From: Plectrocnemia conspersa
Taxonomy: Eukaryota > Arthropoda > Insecta > Trichoptera > Polycentropodidae
DNA length: 64,000 nt
Reading direction: 5' to 3'
NCBI GenBank assembly: GCA_009617715.1
Contig: VTFK01000350.1
Span: 434,001 to 498,000 of the forward strand
Shown: positions 11,516-24,180 of the stretch, in pieces
Numbering within the stretch: the first letter of the stretch is position 1
Layout: each line of letters begins with the position of its first letter
Made by a program: the position numbers and the translations under genes
The notes under the pieces: generated by a model
Database searches by the model: none
Told to the model about the DNA's origin: nothing
What the model saw: the letters and a program-made list of their open reading frames with translations, nothing else

Positions 11516-12010
11516 TCACACGAACCAAAAACTGGTTGTGGAAATACGAGCAATTTTCGAAAGGAATAAATCTTGTCGGTTACCCTCTCGGGCGCGAGAG
11601 CAAACAAATGTAGTAAAGCCGCTTTGTTTCTGTTCTCAAACGAATTGTCGGTTACCACGGTCGGTAACAGACATACATACTATCTGGTCGTTAAAAAAGT
11701 TAACCACGCCGCAAAACCGAGACCAAAAACGGTGCAATGTTGAACGTAGTATACAGTGTCGTCCGTCCTCTCGACCGAAAAGGGCGACCTGTCGCGCGCT
11801 TGCGAAATTTAATATGGAGCAAATTGAGTTTGTATAATGCAAAATGAATGGCGACAACAAATGGCGTGAGAACTTTTAATCGAATCTGTCGGTCAACGAG
11901 GTAAAACGAAAACCGATCGGTTTAGTACATTTAACATTTGTGACGGTGCAAACGATTTTCGCGAAAATTTCGACTCGATTCGTTATTGTCGTTGTCCGGC
12001 AGAAATGTAT
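11516..12010. promoter_or_regulatory. GC-richer island 5
   Basis: One of the longest GC- and CpG-rich islands. The word TTGTCGGTTACC occurs twice (near 11572 and 11645), and CGGTCGGTAACAG follows. Open frames of 74 and 99 codons overlap on opposite strands without a known domain. It could be an enhancer, a noncoding exon or a short promoter. Confidence 0.3.
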
Positions 12011-12485
12011 ATATCCACGTAGATCTTACATGGATATACATTTATACATCTTAGAAATACCGTTATTATGTAATACATGGTACTGAATATTTTATTTTAT
12101 AAATTGCGATGCTTCTTACAAATATACAATAAATTGTGCAATATTGGTAAAAAGACATTTATTGAATAAATCGTAAAATGCTCAGTTTATTATACTTTAA
12201 TACAAAAATAAATACTATTTTTATATTAAAGTACAATATCACGATTTTGGCTTGACTTATAATATATTTTTTGGTTTATAATTTGCTTAAGGACAAACTT
12301 TAAAATAGTTTAAAATTTGTCCTTTATTGCTATTTCAGCAACTGGAAATTTCTCTGGATTTGTAATTTGGTTTTTATTAGCTAAAATATACAAGTAGATA
12401 ATTATTACATTATTAATTTATTTTAAATTCTTATGTGAGATAATATTATAATTTCGAGTAAAATTTATTGTTAAGTGGTAAAATT
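12011..12485. other. AT-rich spacer
   Basis: AT-rich noncoding sequence with a small imperfect hairpin near 12003-12052 (TATATCCA and TGGATATA arms). Nothing else was recognised. Confidence 0.5.
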
Positions 12486-12840
12486 TACCAAATCTAAATA
12501 TTGTCGAGTTGTATTCCGTAGACAGTGCTGATGGAGAAACTGGTGAGAAGTGATGTCATCTGGATGATCCGCTGAAGTCTCTCGTGTTTGTTGTTGTTGC
12601 TTGTTCTCGGTCTCGGTTTAGTTGTCTGCCTCGAATATTGTGTTTTGTCTCGAAATATTTTATCCTCTTGATTCAAGTCTCTATTGAATCACGGATCAGA
12701 TGTTAATTGGTCAATTGCATATCTTGTATATTCGACTGACAAAATATGTTCACGCCTTGAATAAGTAAAAATGCAAGGTAAACACATTTCGAGGTCGTTA
12801 ATGCAAGGGGTAGATTACAATAGCGGTTTTTACGTAAGTA
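12486..12840. repeat. Dispersed repeat A, diverged copy
   Basis: It contains TTGTCGAGTTGTATT, a GATGGAGAAACTGGTGAGAAG region comparable with GGTGGAGAAGTTGGCGAAAG in the 8240 copy, GAATCACGGATCA, GTTCACGCCTTG and TTTCGAGGTCG in the family order. Divergence is high. The first part of the family consensus is weak here. No protein is encoded. Confidence 0.4.
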
Positions 12841-13639
12841 GACGCATTGTCTATTGCATACTTCATGCTCAAAAAGGTAGTTTTACTGGTCATTACAACG
12901 ATAGTGTTTAAGTTTAGTCTCGCAATCGTGGTATTGAGAATAATGTTATTGTTATTAGACGTTTTGTCAAAACGCGTTGCTATTTCCTTTTCATAAGTTT
13001 GAAATTATCGTTTGAATGACCTTCGATTTAACTGCGCATTTGGATAAATCTCCACAAGCCGTATTTACCGGTAATAAAATAAATGCGTGCTTTATTTACA
13101 ACTACTCTTTTGCTTTAACTGATATAATAGTTAATATTTACAATAATATTTATCTAAAAAATATAATGAAACTATATTTATATTTGCTATTTTTTTTTTA
13201 ATTTACTGCTGTAAAATAACATGGATTAACAGCTTTGTATTGATATATATAATATAAATACTTCGGATAAATCGAGACATATTTTTTATTATGTGTACTT
13301 ATTTTTATTATTTTTTGTGTATATTTACCTAAAAATTTTCAAAAACGGTCGTTGATGTAAAACATAGGCAATTTATTAGAAATTAGATAAAATTGTTTTT
13401 AATTATATTATTTTAGAAACATATAATGCATATTTAATCAATAAAAAAACTTAAAAGTTAACTAGCAATAGGAATACCATCGCTTTAACTTGAGAGAATA
13501 ATACATAACTGAGCGTAACCATTGTTTGTTTCCATGAGTAAGTTTGACAAACTTGAATAGTGAGTTATTAATGTTGAATATTAAATTACTTTGACTTATT
13601 GTATAACATTTACATTGCTGATTTTAAATTAAAATGTAC
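12841..13639. other. AT-rich spacer
   Basis: AT-rich noncoding sequence leading into a strong plus-strand 3' splice-site-like sequence at 13640-13671. No gene was recognised. Confidence 0.5.
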
Positions 13640-13680
13640 ATTGATTTAACCTATTTTTATTTTTATTTCAGGTAAGCGAG
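13640..13680 (+). promoter_or_regulatory. Candidate recursive splice site (ratchet point) 1
   Basis: A branch-point-like TTTAAC is followed by an almost pure pyrimidine tract (CTATTTTTATTTTTATTTCAG) ending in CAG at 13669-13671. It is directly followed by the 5' splice-site consensus GTAAGC at 13672-13677. A 3' splice site fused to a 5' splice site with no exon between is the signature of recursive splicing in long insect introns. The arrangement is seen directly; use in splicing is inferred. It could instead be the first base of an ordinary exon that happens to begin with GTAAGC. Confidence 0.5.
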
Positions 13681-14120
13681 TCACATCTACTGATAGTAAT
13701 AATGGTAATTGAATTATATCTATATAATTTTAGATCATGTTATAACATGTAATACGGCATGCGGGTAATTTCCGAAAGTTTTGCCAATTTTCTGTAATGC
13801 GATTTCGTATTGTGTACAAATTCTCGTTGCATTGAACGAGCTTCCCAGCTTTTTGTAAGCCCCTTGGAGGTACACATTCTAAAATTACCTATTAAAGTTT
13901 GTTAACAATCTGGGGCCGGTCTGTGAAAGCCCGCACCATTGACGTCCACGGCGCAGGTTGCTGATGATCGCATTTTGATAAGTTCAAACTCCAAAAGCTC
14001 ACAGGTTAGAACTTTGCTCATTCACGTTCCAACTTTTTATGATGATTGAACAGTTCGTGTTTCATTTTCCTCACGTTCCATTGTTCGCATTCGAAGTATT
14101 CTCTCGAAAGCAGTAACCAT
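13681..14120. promoter_or_regulatory. GC-richer island 6 downstream of ratchet candidate
   Basis: A mixed-composition island (clearest at 13760-14110) with words such as GGGGCCGGTC and GACGTCCACGGCGCAGG. No reading frame is recognised. Conserved sequence next to a ratchet point would fit a long-intron regulatory region; this is inference from position. Confidence 0.25.
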
Positions 14121-15439
14121 TTATTTTATGAAAAATATTTCTTTTGAGGTGGTTTATTATTAAGCATATACGAGGATAATGCAAATTCAAGTGTCACTAT
14201 CTTTCATATTAAAGAGCTCTATGGTTATTATTTTATACAAGGCCGCTCTACATTTCACCAGATTCATGGTTAAGTAATGAGCGAGTCTCACGTTTGTTCA
14301 ATGGCTTGTAATGGTTTTACAAGCAAGCTTACGACCCCGCAGGGGTCTGACTATACTGTTTATCCTCTTTTTTGGTGACAATGACACAAACATAGGGCGT
14401 ACAATATGCGGGTTTTTATTATTTCTCTATTTTTAGTTTTGTTCGTATTTGCGCCTCGGGTATTATCCTCCGAAAACATACATAAATACTGTAACGCTTA
14501 TACTTTCATAAGTTCCATCTGATGAAAGCTATCGTGATATTTTACATTTTTCAACGCGAGCTTTGAATTATTTATCAAAACGTTGCAATAATTCATCTCA
14601 GTAAGAATTAAATCTTTGACCTTTGTAGCACGCGTCTCTGTGAAATAAGGTCGAGTTTTTTTATACATAATTTATTATTGAGCTGCATTACCTATTTATG
14701 TGCAAAGTTACCCGCCTCTGTCTTGCTATATATGACAAATATATAAGAATCTAATAAAAATGACTTTTGCCCCTAAAATTTATATCGTTTGTGCCTTGTT
14801 TGAATATTTAGAAATTAGAGAAAAGTGCTATTTTAAATGTTATATCAATAACAATTGACATATTTGACACAGTTTCTAATATAAAAAACATATATTAAGC
14901 AGAGTAAGATCGCAAAGAAAGTTTATGTGCATAGTCTAGTAAACGCTGTTTTTACTGTCTCAAGTTATGTAACATTTTAATATCGAAGTATCTGCTGAAA
15001 GTTTCAGATACAATATTCTGATAGAAGTGTATGATGTGCGCTACGTTAGTGCTTATATACACTGGCTGAGATAATGAAAGTGCTTTTGCTGTTGTTTATT
15101 AAACGCGTCTAAATTCATTTAAAAAAATTCTATGGGCTTGTCAACGTAACCAAAAATGCATAGTTTCAAGGTGTCGTTTTAATTTGCATGGTCCCATACT
15201 ATCTGCAGCCAAATTTTCGCACAACACAAACACTTTGTTTTTTCAAAACCATCTATAATATCACTTGTGAATCCTAGTGATAAATAGAGTAAATCGTATT
15301 TTCTTGTCTTGGGAGCTCTACGTTATTGTTCTCTGTTGCTATTTCTGTATGTATTTCTACTACCTTTACTTGAAACAGCTTCAGTATCTTCATTATTAGT
15401 GGAGTTTTTATGTAATAATGTATTACTACTTATAGAAAA
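14121..15439. other. Spacer
   Basis: Mostly AT-rich noncoding sequence. A small perfect palindrome (GACCCC-GCA-GGGGTC) lies near 14333-14347. The 79-codon frame at 15309-15548 begins at a non-ATG codon, is hydrophobic and partly overlaps repeat C, so it was not taken as a gene. Confidence 0.45.
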
Positions 15440-15560
15440 GTTGAAATCATATAATTGTACTAGCATCTGCCAGATAATTTATATTTTCACTGGTAAAAAT
15501 ATATATCTACTAGTGAAAATATATTCCGATATAATTTCACTGAAATGACACATTAAAAAA
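15440..15560 (+). repeat. Dispersed repeat C, partial copy
   Basis: It shares ACTAGCATCTGCCAGATAA, followed by repeated near-palindromic TTTCACT-GTAAAAATATATAT-CTACTAGTGAAAAT elements, with the arms of the long-inverted-repeat element at 39245-40220 and with 58580-59215. Only one arm is recognised at this site. Confidence 0.5.
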
Positions 15561-15780
15561 AATATTTTAGGAATAGATTTGAGACTGTTTATTCTAGATT
15601 TTTTTAGGAATAACCACATGAAACTGAATGTATTATTTATTTATTTTGCTGTATTAAATCCAGTCATCAAATTACTGATAATAAAATCTATAAAAACATT
15701 AAATTTATATAATTCAGCTGGTGTTGTTGTTGATTTTTTGTTATTTCTTTGCTTCTTCCTTGGGTATTCGATCTGAAAAT
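15561..15780. other. AT-rich spacer
   Basis: AT-rich noncoding sequence between two repeat copies; nothing was recognised. Confidence 0.45.
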
Positions 15781-16231
15781 TCAGATCATATACCTAAATT
15801 TACTGCTTCTAATTTACATTCGTTGAATATTTTCTCTCGTGTCTAATATTTTTTAAACGTTCAAAAAGCAATAAAGTTATAAGCAAATTTTAACACAAAT
15901 GAAGCCGCGTCAAAAACTACAATCTGTCCCTTTGAATAACAATGTTTATTCAATGTACCAAGAAAGTAAGTGCTTTTGAAGGCAATGGTCCACTCCTTTT
16001 ATTTATTGTATAAAATGTATTAAAAGGGACTAAAGCAACTTATAACTGAAATACATCAGTATATAAGTACATCTTAAACAACTGTAGTTTAGTTCAGATT
16101 CATTATTTGAGGTAGGTTTTTACTTTTTTTATACATATATTTTTACTATGATTTTTTCCATAGTCGGACCCCTCAAGGAGAACGCGTACCGGGAATTTGA
16201 CCCTTTCTCCCCTACTCTCGGCAGGCCTGAG
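15781..16231 (+). repeat. Dispersed repeat D, copy 1
   Basis: About 440 bp match 35162-35590 in inverted orientation. Shared blocks include TTTACATTCGTTGAATAT, CTAATATTTTTTAAACGTT, AATTTTAACACAAA-GAGCCGCG, GTGCTTTTGAAGGCA and, at the end, CCCCTCAAGG-GAACG with CTCTCGGCAGGCCTG. The GC-rich final segment ending in CAGGCCTG resembles a DNA-transposon terminus (hAT-like elements start with CAG). No transposase frame is present and the other end was not found. Confidence 0.7.
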
Positions 16232-17155
16232 CTTAATATACCCCACCTTAACAAACCTTATAACCTGTACCTAACCCCAACAGTATAAAACGTCACATTT
16301 AAAAAATCGACCAATCAAATTCCTCGAGCTTTTAACCTAATACGGATTTTTCAATTTATGTATATCAATAATGAGGATTTTAAATTATTTATTATATAAC
16401 CTTATTCTAACAAAAATAATAAGCAAGAGTTACATTTCCCCTATCAATAACAAAACTACCAATAAATTATTATCAGCACATAATAACGTCAAAAACAAAA
16501 AACACAATCAAATATCGTTGACATGCTTCTGTTGACACTTTGTCTTCGAATGACGTTTGAATTTGAGGTTATTGTTTCAATGGCAACAGTGACTAGCAAT
16601 TATAGTGACTGTTTTATAAACTATGCACTTGCAAACTGCAAACCAGTGCTTATATTGCTGTTAAACTTTCCGCGCCTCCCAGTTTAGAAATTGCTGCTCT
16701 ACAGAGTTAATAAGATTTTCTGTTGAGATGAGATTTTGTCAACCGTTTGCACTTCAGTATCAAAAAGTGCCATATTGTGTCATTTTTTGGATCTCGTTTG
16801 CCATCAAATTATTCCAAGAAAGCATGCATATTTCCAAACATCTGGCACGGACCCACTATTTTTATGCAACGGTAAAAGAAATGCAAGATTTAAAATTATT
16901 CGTACATTTTTTTTAACAAAAAATTCTTGTCTTGTCACCATAACAACATTAGAATATTTTGAATAAAAAGTATCCCAACAATCGAGGCTCAGTAATGCGA
17001 GACCAACAACTCCATTGCTACTATCTCTTGAGTACCAACTAATCCAAAAATACTTGATTTTTCTGCTGCATTATGTAAAATAAGTTCATTTAAAAACACG
17101 TTTTATTATGTAGTTAAAATGAACATCGGCAACATGATTTATATTAAAACCAAAA
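16232..17155. other. Spacer
   Basis: Mixed AT-rich sequence. Two overlapping frames of 62 and 76 codons near 16728-16966 have no recognisable domain. Nothing supported. Confidence 0.45.
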
Positions 17156-17480
17156 TAATTTCACCCCTTACCGCCCATAAATGTGCTCGTCCAATAAACT
17201 CCCCATCGAACGCCACTCTGCATATTCGTCACTGTCGTAAATGCGAGGGATCATCCTCTGCGGAGTGGATTAAACGGCCGAACCTTTGCGTTCAAATGAA
17301 AACGCTCGCGAGACAATAAATCACCTGAGCGCACCTGTACAGTTCCGCAAAAGCGGCGAACAATGGTACCGCAAAAACACCCCCACCGCCGCCATTGTCG
17401 ACTATAACTTATCCACTGTTAACCGCTGAACCGGGCACAAAACGCCGCTAGCGTTACAGGTGATTAATCCTCGCAAAGGA
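17156..17480. promoter_or_regulatory. GC-richer island 7
   Basis: A GC- and CpG-rich island with words such as AAACGGCCGAACC, CCACCGCCGCCATTGTCGAC and GCGCACCTG. A 66-codon frame in it shows no domain. It is a candidate conserved noncoding element. Confidence 0.3.
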
Positions 17481-17850
17481 GACCAGAGTACTAGACTGGC
17501 AATTTTCGAAATGTGCTCTGTCGACTTGGAGAAGTTCGATGACAAGCGACTTTGGAGTTGAAAGGAATTTTAATTCGCAAACCGTGTTCTTGAGCTGTAC
17601 TATAATTTGTTGGGTATTTGCACTTTTCGTTGCTTAAAGAAGAACTTTGAAATTTAAAAGATTGCTGTGGCATGTTTTCTATTTATTAGACGCTATGTTG
17701 AATTATATATTATTGGAAATTTAATTAAAATGAATAATGGTATTTTATTTATCTAAATTCAATTCAGACCATCGTTATCTAACAGGTTACTCCAATGCGT
17801 CACGATGGTCGAAAATGATAGTTGTATTATTTAAATAAAAAAAAAAACGC
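17481..17850. other. Spacer
   Basis: AT-rich sequence containing a small inverted repeat, GACCATCGT at 17767-17775 and ACGATGGTC at 17802-17810, around a 26-nt loop. No gene was recognised. Confidence 0.45.
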
Positions 17851-17906
17851 AAAAAATTATTACTTCTCAGAAGTCAAAAATTCACGTCAAAAGCAATAAA
17901 ATCGTG
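17851..17906 (+). repeat. Repeat C core fragment
   Basis: Fifty-six bp nearly identical to 39661-39719 (shared CTTCTCAGAAGTCAAAAAT and CACGTCAAAAGCAATAAAA). At the second site this core lies between the long inverted arms of element C, so this is probably a fragment of the same family. Confidence 0.6.
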
Positions 17907-19929
17907 TCGGTTTATACACTATATCATACATTATACACTGAATATACTTAGTGTTTAATATATCAAAATAATAAGAAAAACAACAATTAATTTCGTAATA
18001 GAACTATTTACAAGGATAGAGCGAAAATTCTTTTGCCATAGTATTCTTGGGTACAGAGTTTACCATAAATAAATCATATGTAAATAATATCTAAGAAGCT
18101 TAATTTTTGGTTTAAATAAACTGGAACGCAGTGAATTCAATAAAAAAAAAATTTCCGATAAAGGTTCAACATTTTATATGCTGTATTTTATAATTCTTGG
18201 TAATAATATTTTATCAATGCTTCAAATGTGAAAATTATTTAATAATAAAATAAAATACGATAGCGTGGCGCCATTAGACTTGCTATGAATCATCTTCAGA
18301 CCGAAATATGAATAGTTTAGACCACATTTTTATTATTATCTTGATTACAAGTGCTCACCACATCCCGATGACAGAAAAAAACAAATACACGGTTTATGTC
18401 ATGTTTTTATATGACATTCAAGGGTAATTTAATTACTTTATTGTACTATTTTTATATGTACAGTGTATTTGTCAAGATGCTGTTTGACACATTCGTAATT
18501 ACGGTGTCTCCGCTTACGTTCCATGTCAACGTCTATTCAGATAGAATCCAGAAGTCGAACGGGGCAGGAAGTGTCATCTCCAGGCTAGGGCTAATAGCTC
18601 AGTGCTTATCCTTTAATGCGTAGCATGTGGCCGTGTCGTGTGTCAACACATCATTGTTAAGTGCAAACTGTATAACCCTCTTATAAGGCATTAGATGCAG
18701 GGAAGTGATAATAAAAGTGAATTACGCCTACGAACCGAAAGCCTGAAAACGAGCAGTATTGTGCGCTCGTCACAACTTCTATTGTCTCGAAATACGCTGA
18801 AATGCGTGTTAAATTTTATTTTATACCGCAGATAAGGCTTTGCCGCTTTTGTCTGGGAACACTCTAGTTGGAAAGTCAAATGAATTATTTTTTTATCAGT
18901 AGTAATAAAATTGTGTGTTTTTTTATCGCAATAAAAACGAGAATCCACACGGCGCCGCTGTATTTCGGCAAACGAGAGAAATTATAAAACTTTTGTTATT
19001 TCTTTTTTTCTGGACTGTCCATGTATAATGTGGTAAGTTAGGCGCAATGCGTAAACTGCGGACCATATGTGGTCCTTGAACCTATTTCGGATGGCCTGGA
19101 CGAATAATAAAAAAAGAAGGAAATCTTTTGATCTCGTTTCCACGCTCCGAATATTGTTTAACCGTAAAGAAACACAAATATTTTGCTAATAAATAATATA
19201 TCGGAAACAGCAGCTCTGAGACATTTTCGAGAAGAAAATGAAAAAAACAGTTTTTCGGTTAATTTTTCATTTCGCATAAATGAAAATCAAACAAAGCGAC
19301 GAAAGTAAATTTGTGAAAAGATACGGTATTACAAAATCCAATTATTGTGTTACTACGGGGCTACTAAATATTTCTTTCTTTAATCTTAAAAAAAAATTAG
19401 ATTAAAATATTAAGGATTTATATAATACATACTCAAATAGAATATGTGACAAATTAGGTTTTATTTTAATTTTAAAATATATTAGTTTATTTAAAATTGG
19501 TTCCTATTTATATAAATGTGTATTATATACATACTTAACATTAAAATTATTAATATATTTTATGTATGTATAATACATAATAAAAAAATATATGAATATC
19601 TTGTTTGTCAATACAAATGTATGTACATATTATAATTAAACCAAATATTGATATATTAATATAATATATGAAAAACAAGGGTTATATTCGATTTACGAGG
19701 AACATTCCAAAAATAAATATATAAAGCTATTGTTTTATTCGGTTGCTATTGTTGTTGTTTTCTCTAGTGATGCACAAATGTTGTCTATTTTAATGGCTGT
19801 GTCAATTTCTAATCATGATAAGTGCGAGGTCGAGTTAGTGATTCGTCTCTTCTGTGGGAAAAAAGCAATTGCGTTTAAATAAATATTATACATAATTATT
19901 TAAAATTAATTAAATAAATGTTCTAGATA
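17907..19929. other. Spacer
   Basis: AT-rich sequence with a moderately GC-richer part at about 18480-18970. Frames of 75 and 85 codons there have no recognised domain. No RNA gene or transposon end was found. Confidence 0.45.
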
Positions 19930-20045
19930 GAATTATAATACTTACTTATGTCTGATTGACATAGCTGGTACTTATTTACCTCATTGTAACGCATTGCGCT
20001 TACGCCTGTCAGGTTACATAGGAAGATTAAAAACATTCAACTGAT
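19930..20045 (+). repeat. Dispersed repeat B, copy 2
   Basis: The opposite-orientation counterpart of 2186-2300, sharing TATGTCTGATTGAC, TTGTAACGCATTG and TTACGCCTGTCAGGTTACA. The A-box-like ATAGCTGGTACT is better preserved here. It supports repeat B as a dispersed SINE-like unit. Confidence 0.6.
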
Positions 20046-22299
20046 TTTTTTTTGTGGTTATGACGTTATGGTGTTATGGATATAAAATAAAAATAAGCTA
20101 AATAATGTAAAACCAATGCATTAAGACAGCAATCGCCAACCTTTCCTTTTTGCATTATATATTTTGCATTCCAAAGTCCCGTCCTTTATTAAATGATAAT
20201 AATACTTACAGAAAGTATAAAATTACTATTGTGTTGTTTTAAGTTTATTCCTTCTATTGTCGCGCACGGTTTGCACCAGTCGGTCGTAAAGCTGATAAAT
20301 AATTGATTGGCGCTCTTGATGCATAAGAGAATTTGTTCTCACGGCCGTTGTGTCAATTTTAATGAAAGCTACGTACTTCGATATGGATTTGCTGATGTTG
20401 TTGATAAACTTATAGATGGTTTTTGTGGACCTCACATTTCTTTGGAAAATAATATAATAATATAAATATAATAAAAAAATATCAGCTAGGCATGCAAGCT
20501 TGGCTATTCAATCATAGCAAGATATCTTGTGAAATCAAATTCATCTAGAAAAATAACTTACTTATTAATTGTATCGCTAACAAAGGTTTGAACGTACATA
20601 ACATTTAATTAGGCAAAAATTGATAGTTTTGAATCGGAATATAATAAGACATGATAGTTGTTAATATTTATGATTTACTTGGCAAACCATAAAAATTCTC
20701 CTGCGGATAAGGTATATGTTTTTATATTGAAAAATAAATAAAGGTATTATATGTTATTTGATTATTGTTATGTTATAAACATTTTTAAAAGAGTTCCCTA
20801 GAAAAGTTCTAGAAAAACATTAAATAGCGAATAGTTATGGATTGATGTTACTTTTATTTTTCATCGTGCTACTGCTTGCTATAATTATAATATTATATTT
20901 TGGCTTTGGAAAAGTACAGCAATTCAGGTAGAATGTGTTTCATTATCTTACATAAAAATCAACATTCTCCCCCCACCTTTCGGTCAATTTTTTAATTACA
21001 TTAGCATTAAATGTTGAAGGCTTTAATGCAAAATATTCCGATAACCTCCTTTTCATTTTGATTTTTTTCCATCTAGTAAGTGTTCCATATCTGATTCAAA
21101 AAATAATGTATTGATTCCAAAAATACCTTATTTTTCAGATATAAAAATATGTAATTAACAAATGAAGAATAATTGTAAAAAAATGGAGAATATATAATTT
21201 AGTAAAAGTATTACAGATTTTAATTCTTAACTAATTTAACCCGCACCTTAAAAATGCAAAGACAGGATAACCTGAAACATATTAATGCTATAAAAAATAT
21301 TTTTATATAAAAACAAAATGACTAATTCGTAGGAATGTTATATTATTTAGAAACTTATTAATAAAATGTTTCAATGTATTTTGTGTCGGAAAGTTATGCC
21401 ATATTACGAAAGCAAAAAAAGAATTCTATAGTATGGATTATTGTTAAATATTTAAATTATAACATTAATTCCATGCAATTCGATTAAAAATAGATGTTAT
21501 AAAAATATGCAGCAAAACAAAGCGATTTGAATTTTTTTTTATGTTCTAAAATGAAATGTTATAATGATAATAATAAACTCTTTATAAGGATATTGGATAA
21601 TTAAGTAAATTAATTTTTGGTATTTTTTGTTAGTATAATTATGTACTAAAAACAGTTTGTATTGATATTGCGTTATCATTTGTATGAATCGCACATAACG
21701 AGGATCTCTATTGTATATCATATAAAACAGATATGCACAATGGAACTTGATTATTTTATATGTAATAAATGAATACTCTCATCTGATGAATGTGTTATTA
21801 ATGTTTTTATAGGATTCAACAATAATATTCATATTATATAAAAAACTTTTTCGCAAAACATATTCATTAGGCAATTCAATAACACTGCTAGAGGTTTTTG
21901 TATTTCCCCCTAATTTATTTTATCTTTTATTACTATTGTATATTTTTCTTGTGAACTAGAAAATAGTTATAAACTAGTATATTGTACTTCACTTTAGAAT
22001 ATGTACATATTTTCCTGTATTCTTATTTTTTTTATTAAGCGACAGTTACATTCGTAAACTTGTCTTGATAACGAAATATTTTACACACACAATATGATCT
22101 ATTAATTTGTGAATCAACAGTTTTCCTTTTAATTTAAAATGTAAGACTATGTATTATATGTATAGGTTTACTTAATTTTGAGTCATATTAAGTTGGTAAA
22201 AAAGATTTTTTACCTAAAAATGTTTGTTGTTTGATTAAAAAAAAATTGTTTAATTTCTAACATGTCTTCTTATATGAAGTAATATATTTAATGTATTCT
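20046..22299. other. AT-rich desert with a possible hAT end and a small frame
   Basis: Very AT-rich. At 20127 the sequence CAGCAATCGCCAACCTTT resembles a hAT terminus and is similar to the one ending at 25326. A 69-codon minus-strand frame at 20226-20435, less AT-rich than its flanks and followed by an AATAAA, is unrecognised; it may be the tail of a transposon protein. The 8-bp flanks of the two termini differ, so they are not the two ends of one insertion. The rest shows nothing. Confidence 0.35.
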
Positions 22300-22830
22300 G
22301 TCGTGATCTTACGTCTATGAAGCAACACCAGCACCCTAGTTTTTTTTTGGTATTCAAGCGACAGTTTCACTTTTATCCAACACTATATACAGTACGTCTC
22401 TAGTGACGTCCTCTTATTTGCATTGTCGCTCGCTTTTCTCCGCCTCCATTGTTCTTAGCACACCACACGTCGATCGTAGTACAAACCGAGAGGCACGCTT
22501 TTCTGTCACGACATGCTTCATTATCATAAGGCACATTGTGTCACGGCGTCTAGTCCTCTGTCATGTCTGGCCTTCGTCCTAAGTCTTAACCAACCAAGGA
22601 TCGCTACTCAAATTACGACGTGCCACCGCCTTTACGGCCGAACGGAAAAGCTACCAAGAATAAAGCGCTAGCGTATTTTCCCCCAAAGGAGATAAATGTA
22701 GCTGAGATGGGGTGTGCGAACAGATGCAATAACCGAAACTGCTCTTACGGCATTTCGATACGTTTGTTTTTTCACTCCGGGTTCAGCGGTGGCCCGTGGG
22801 ATTTTTTTAGTTGGGCGTAGGTGTAGTTGA
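22300..22830. promoter_or_regulatory. GC-richer island 8 with octamer and CRE-like words
   Basis: A long GC-richer island with TGACGTC at 22404-22410 and a perfect octamer ATTTGCAT at 22416-22423. Its pyrimidine-rich plus strand and lack of a recognisable frame leave an enhancer, a promoter or a noncoding exon as options. Confidence 0.3.
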
Positions 22831-24180
22831 AAATGAAAAAAATGTACGCGTTTTATTATTGCGCATTGACGTCTCTGTTTATTTATTCATAAATGGGACA
22901 TGGCACAGATGCTGATACATATTGCTTGCCTCGTCATTTTTTCTAGTATCGCAGAGATTTTTTTTACCGTTGAATATTTTTGTTTTGAGGTATATCAAAA
23001 ATGGAATCATTTCCTTAACATTTTTCAACAATCTCTGCTGAAGCTGTTTTTTATCATGCGAACGAAAATGGAATTTTTTCTGCTATGAAAGCGTATTCGA
23101 TATTCGATAGCTTGCCTAAATTTTGAGATTACTCATTTCTAAAAGTCAGGGTTCTCGAAAAGTTTATTGTATTTGATAACATGTATTGTATAACTTTAGG
23201 AGAAGTTTATCAAACATATGTCGTATACACTCACATAGGCTCAAAAAAAGAGCTGCGGTGAGAACATGTCTAAGATTTTTTGCACTTAGGGCTCGGCGGC
23301 ATAATCTTTCTTAATTTTTGAGCCAACATTATTTTGTAATAATACAGCTTTAAATCGGCAATTGCTGCTTCTACTTTTTCTGCTGATCTTACGGTCTTAA
23401 ATCTGTAAGGTGTGTTCTTTTCAGTGTGGATCTATTTTCCCGAAAATAAAATTTCGACATTCAATACATTTCGACTGAGCGCGAAACGTGTACGGAATGA
23501 TCGTGATCACAGAATGTTTGTTCTCATGATACGCTTGAACAACAAAGCCCCAAATTCAACTGAAAACGGCAAAGCCTGACCTACAAAATTAAACATTCCC
23601 AGTATATATACCTCCATTACAGCCCAAATGTAAAATGCGTCTACGAACAAAACGGTAAAAGTAGAATTACTCAAAAAATGTAGAATTTCTCTAAAATTAT
23701 TTGCAATGGTCTTAGAATAATGTCCGGCTTTGCAGTATGCTTTCAGATTAATATTTTAAAATCTATCCGAATTCGTTGTACATTTATGGCAACATGCTCA
23801 CTTAGTTAAATTACGCACATAAAAATGACAATAATACTCTTTTGTCTTGATAATTTAGGTTCGCCGAATAATACTTTAAATTTAAAGTAATCTCTCAAAT
23901 GTATTTTTAAGTTAGAAAATCACGTTTACTATATAATACATATATTAAAAAAATATTTTATATCCCGTATAATGGGGTATAAAATAATATTTTAATATAT
24001 AATATATTTTATATAATTTACATACATAGAAAAAAGCATATACTTCAATTAGTCATATATTTAAATTATATTGTTAAATATTTTAGGGCTCTTTAAATTA
24101 TGAATTTGCCACTAATAAATATATATATATATTTTAAAATTTAGAAACATTTTGAAACGTCATTGTTCCTTTACCACCTA
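22831..24180. other. Spacer
   Basis: Mixed sequence that becomes very AT-rich after about 23830. Nothing recognisable was found apart from short unrecognised frames. Confidence 0.45.
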
